From Clostridiales bacterium (GTDB taxonomy: Bacteria > Bacillota > Clostridia > Saccharofermentanales > UBA5734), in contig SLHU01000031.1 of assembly GCA_007135995.1 (NCBI GenBank), forward strand, positions 1 through 7,914: a stretch of 7,914 bases of DNA, in the 5' to 3' direction. Under the pieces are notes generated by a model. That model was given only the letters and a program-made list of their open reading frames with translations. It did not search any database and was not told where the DNA came from. The position numbers and the translations under genes are program-made. This document shows positions 5,373-7,914 of the stretch, piece by piece (positions within the stretch are counted from its first letter, which is position 1; each line of letters opens with the position of its first letter).

Positions 5373-6824
5373 ATGAACAAAGCAGATATCGGATTGATTG
5401 GACTGGCTGTCATGGGTGAGAATCTTGTGATGAATATGGAAAGCAAAGGTTTTACCGTTGCTGTCTACAACCGCACAGTTGAAAAAGTAAAGCGATTTGT
5501 TGAAGGGCGCGCGAAAGACAAAAATATTATTGGTACGTATAGTTTAGATGAACTGATCGATAGTCTTAAGAAACCGCGAAAAATCATGCTGATGGTAAAG
5601 GCGGGTGCACCAGTTGATGCGTTCATTGAACAGCTGATGCCCTGCCTTGATCAGGGCGACATTATTATAGACGGCGGCAACTCACATTTTCCTGACTCAA
5701 TTCGGCGGACAAAATGGGTGGAAGATGCAGGGTTTCTGTTTATCGGCACAGGTGTTTCAGGCGGTGAAGAGGGCGCGCTGAAAGGCCCCAGCATTATGCC
5801 GGGCGGTTCAGAAAAAGCCTGGCCGTCAGTCAAACCTATTTTCCAGTCTATCGCGGCGAAAGTAGAAGATGGAAGCCCTTGCTGCGACTGGGTGGGCAAT
5901 GACGGCGCCGGTCATTTTGTGAAAATGGTCCACAATGGTATAGAGTATGGGGATATGCAGCTGATCTGTGAAGCTTACCATATGATGCGAGAATATCTTG
6001 GCATGTCGGCCGATGAAATGCATGATGTGTTCAAGACGTGGAATGAAGGTGAGCTTGACAGTTATTTAATTGAAATAACCAGGGACATTTTGGGATATAA
6101 GGATATAGACGGAGAACCGCTGATTGACAGAATTCTTGATACTGCCGGCCAGAAAGGAACCGGAAAATGGACATCTGTTGCATCTCTCGATGAAGGCGTC
6201 CCGTTAACCCTGATCAGCGAAGCGGTGTATGCCCGGTTCTTGTCTGCCTTGAAAGACGAGCGTGTTGCTGCGGCAGATGTTCTTTCTGGTCCGAAACCAG
6301 TATTCGAAGGTGATCGAGCTGTTTTTCTGAAGGCCGTCAGACAGGCGTTGTATGCAGCAAAAATTGTGTCTTATGCTCAGGGATTTGCGCTGCTTCGAGC
6401 AGCGGCTGAAACATATAAGTGGGACTTGAATTATGGTGACATCGCTTTAATGTGGCGTGGCGGCTGCATCATTCGCTCAGCGTTTCTTGGAAAAATAAAA
6501 AGTGCATTTGATGATCAGCCTGACCTGAGTAATTTACTCCTGGCACCTTTTTTCAAAGAGAAAATCGATCAGGCGCAAGACGGCTGGCGCAAGGTTGTTT
6601 CTACATCCGCTTTGGCGGGTATTCCGGCACCCGCTTTTGCAACAGCGCTTAGTTATTTTGACGGATATAGAAGTGCCCGGTTACCGGCTAATCTGCTGCA
6701 GGCACAAAGAGATTACTTTGGCGCACATACCTATGAAAGAACCGACGACGCCAGAGGCAAGTTTTTCCATACGAACTGGACCGGTAAGGGAGGCGATACT
6801 GCTTCGTCAACATATAATGCCTGA
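5373..6824 (+). CDS. gnd: 6-phosphogluconate dehydrogenase, decarboxylating
   Basis: The 483-residue cytoplasmic enzyme oxidatively decarboxylates 6-phosphogluconate to ribulose 5-phosphate and CO2, the last oxidative step of the pentose phosphate pathway. The Rossmann motif GLAVMG (10-15) and the YNRT segment (32-35), whose Arg-Thr fits the NADP 2'-phosphate, indicate NADP specificity. Substrate and catalytic motifs are intact: DGGNSHFPDS (100-109), GVSGGEEGA (127-135), and GAGHFVKMVHNGIEYGDMQL (178-197). The last contains the general acid/base pair Lys184 and Glu191, the same spacing as in well-studied homologues. GTGKWTSVASLDEGVPLTLI and the C-terminal FHTNWTG are also present. Length matches the long dimeric form of the family. 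It is the last gene of the operon, 78 bp after the LarA-family gene, and is followed by a strong terminator. It should consume the gluconokinase product directly. Confidence 0.97.
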   Translation: MNKADIGLIGLAVMGENLVMNMESKGFTVAVYNRTVEKVKRFVEGRAKDKNIIGTYSLDELIDSLKKPRKIMLMVKAGAPVDAFIEQLMPCLDQGDIIIDGGNSHFPDSIRRTKWVEDAGFLFIGTGVSGGEEGALKGPSIMPGGSEKAWPSVKPIFQSIAAKVEDGSPCCDWVGNDGAGHFVKMVHNGIEYGDMQLICEAYHMMREYLGMSADEMHDVFKTWNEGELDSYLIEITRDILGYKDIDGEPLIDRILDTAGQKGTGKWTSVASLDEGVPLTLISEAVYARFLSALKDERVAAADVLSGPKPVFEGDRAVFLKAVRQALYAAKIVSYAQGFALLRAAAETYKWDLNYGDIALMWRGGCIIRSAFLGKIKSAFDDQPDLSNLLLAPFFKEKIDQAQDGWRKVVSTSALAGIPAPAFATALSYFDGYRSARLPANLLQAQRDYFGAHTYERTDDARGKFFHTNWTGKGGDTASSTYNA

Positions 6825-6870
6825 TCAACTGGATCTGACAAACAATCCATTAGCGAAAGCCGTCAATCTG

Positions 6871-7914
6871 TTAATCCCCGGTTAATAAACCGGGGATTTT
6901 TCCCGTACGAATCATATCAGTCATCTGCTTTACGATCGCAGGATCAAATTGTGTGCCTGCACATTTTTCAAGTTCCTCAATCACCAGATTTTTCTTCATC
7001 TTCTTTACATGAAGCATCCTGTCACATGCATCAGCAACAGCAAGCAGCCTGGCCTCAATCATGATTCTGTCTTTCGTTAATTTCTTCGGGTAACCTCGTC
7101 CATCAGGCCTTTCATGATGTGCTAAAACAATTTCTGCAATATCTTTATAATCTCTTAAACTGCGCAGTATAATATATCCTGTTTCCGCATGTCTTCTAAT
7201 CTGGTACATTTCATCTTCATTCAGCGGCCCTCGCTTTTTAAGCAAACTGTGTCTGACATTGATTTTCCCAATATCATGATACATTCCGGCCTTTTCAACA
7301 AGATCAATGCTGGTTTGCTCAAGCCCGTTCACTTCCGCCAATTGTCTGCAGATGACAGAAACACGTTTCCCGTGCATTTTCTCCTGCTTGTTCTTTCCGT
7401 AAAGATTGAGGACAATATGCTTAAAAAGCCGCTGTTCCAATATGTGTCGATCAGTTATTTTCTGGTTATACATCTCATCTTCTGCCACTTTATAAAGATC
7501 TGTGAATCGCTGAGCAGGCTTTTCTTTTGTAAAAGAACCAAATGAAACGGATAACACCGACTGTTCCAGCTCGACAATCTCAATCTGCTGCCTGATGCGC
7601 TCAAGGACATGTCCGCACTGCTGATGATTCGTGTTTGGCAGCAGAACAACAAACTCATCGCCGCCTACACGTGCGATAATATCATCAGCCCGGCAAGCAT
7701 CCCGCAGTACGTCCGCAAGCTTAACCAGCAGCCGGTCTCCCGCATGGTGTCCAAAAATGTCATTTGCAGCCTTCAAACCATTGACATCCGCTACAATCAA
7801 CGATATTGGCAGGTTTCTCTCCACATCAATCCTGCGCAGCTCTGTAACATAAAAATGCCGATTATATAAAGTGGTAAGCTGATCGTGAAAACTTAAATAC
7901 ACAATTCTTTCTTC
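6871..7914 (-). CDS. GGDEF plus HD-GYP c-di-GMP turnover protein, N-terminus beyond the right edge
   Basis: The visible 347 residues carry two c-di-GMP domains in tandem. The frame stays open to the window edge and the first residues EERIVYLSFHDQLT are the usual entry into a GGDEF domain, so the N-terminus, probably a sensor domain, is missing. GGDEF domain (about 1-130): metal-binding VADVNGLKAAND, an inhibitory I-site RADD (75-78) exactly five residues before an intact GGDEF (84-88). HD-GYP domain (about 165-347): HGKRVSVI, the HD pair in YHDIGK (212-217), HAETGYIILRS, HHERPDGRGYP (266-276) and LAVADACDRM. All family motifs are present, so both diguanylate cyclase and c-di-GMP phosphodiesterase activity are possible. 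Its C-terminal residues IPGLLTGD are encoded inside the gnd terminator. It is convergent to the operon and probably functionally unrelated to it. No membrane segment is seen in the visible part. Confidence 0.93.
   Translation of the reverse strand, partial: EERIVYLSFHDQLTTLYNRHFYVTELRRIDVERNLPISLIVADVNGLKAANDIFGHHAGDRLLVKLADVLRDACRADDIIARVGGDEFVVLLPNTNHQQCGHVLERIRQQIEIVELEQSVLSVSFGSFTKEKPAQRFTDLYKVAEDEMYNQKITDRHILEQRLFKHIVLNLYGKNKQEKMHGKRVSVICRQLAEVNGLEQTSIDLVEKAGMYHDIGKINVRHSLLKKRGPLNEDEMYQIRRHAETGYIILRSLRDYKDIAEIVLAHHERPDGRGYPKKLTKDRIMIEARLLAVADACDRMLHVKKMKKNLVIEELEKCAGTQFDPAIVKQMTDMIRTGKIPGLLTGD
6873..6901 (+). terminator. Rho-independent terminator of the gntK operon
   Basis: AATCCCCGGTT (6873-6883) pairs perfectly with AACCGGGGATT (6888-6898) around the loop AATA, and the stem runs into TTTTT (6897-6901). 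It lies 48 bp after the gnd stop. On the minus strand the stem is followed by AACAG rather than a T-run, so it should work mainly for the plus strand. The whole stem is also coding sequence for the convergent gene. Confidence 0.9.

Noticed and set aside
7189..7545. 118-codon open frame on the plus strand opposite the HD-GYP gene
   Set aside because: It overlaps conserved HD-GYP coding sequence on the other strand and shows no domain or ribosome binding site.
7900..7902. GTG at the right end as the true start of the GGDEF/HD-GYP protein
   Set aside because: The same frame continues upstream as EERI, the usual linker before a GGDEF domain, so this GTG is an internal Val and the gene runs off the window.
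1..7914. Mobile element, phage, CRISPR or defence system
   Set aside because: No transposase, integrase, spaced repeat array, terminal inverted repeats or tRNA-associated attachment sites are visible, and the gene content is metabolic and regulatory.

Overview
The window looks like chromosomal DNA from a Gram-positive bacterium of the Firmicutes, most likely a Bacilli-type lineage. The evidence is strong AGGAGG/GAGGTG-type ribosome binding sites, sigma-A-like promoters, T-tailed hairpin terminators, an FGGY-type gluconokinase beside gnd, and a GGDEF/HD-GYP protein of the kind common in sporeforming Firmicutes. The genus cannot be fixed from sequence alone. There are no rRNA or tRNA genes, CRISPR arrays, insertion sequences or phage genes.

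Left part (1-2146): the terminator hairpin of a gene lying off the left edge runs straight into an extended -10 promoter for a 346-residue protein of unknown function. This protein has an N-terminal four-cysteine zinc ribbon, a His/Asp/Glu-rich linker and a helical C-terminal part. It converges on, and overlaps by 26 bp, a minus-strand gene for an APH/choline-kinase-fold phosphotransferase. In that protein the usual catalytic Asp of the HGD motif is Asn.

Control region (2147-2468): 322 bp between the divergently transcribed phosphotransferase gene and the sugar-acid operon. It holds a good promoter on each strand, a possible second plus-strand promoter, a candidate catabolite-response element, a 23-bp-period direct repeat and two 8-bp perfect palindromes placed one helical turn apart in the predicted leader.

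Central operon (2469-6824): three co-directional genes, each with its own good ribosome binding site and gaps of only 45 and 78 bp, closed by a strong terminator. They encode an FGGY-family gluconokinase (gntK), a LarA-family nickel-pincer racemase/epimerase with the His/Lys/His metal-site spacing intact, and decarboxylating 6-phosphogluconate dehydrogenase (gnd). The simplest reading is a pathway in which the LarA homologue inverts C2 of a sugar acid (for example D-mannonate to D-gluconate), the kinase makes 6-phosphogluconate, and Gnd converts it to ribulose 5-phosphate, CO2 and NADPH. This is the most interesting item in the window. The substrate of the LarA homologue is inferred from context and not proven.

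Right part (6871-7914): a convergent gene, cut by the right edge, for a protein carrying a complete-looking GGDEF domain (with I-site) followed by a complete-looking HD-GYP domain, hence potentially both making and degrading c-di-GMP. Its last codons are written inside the gnd terminator hairpin.
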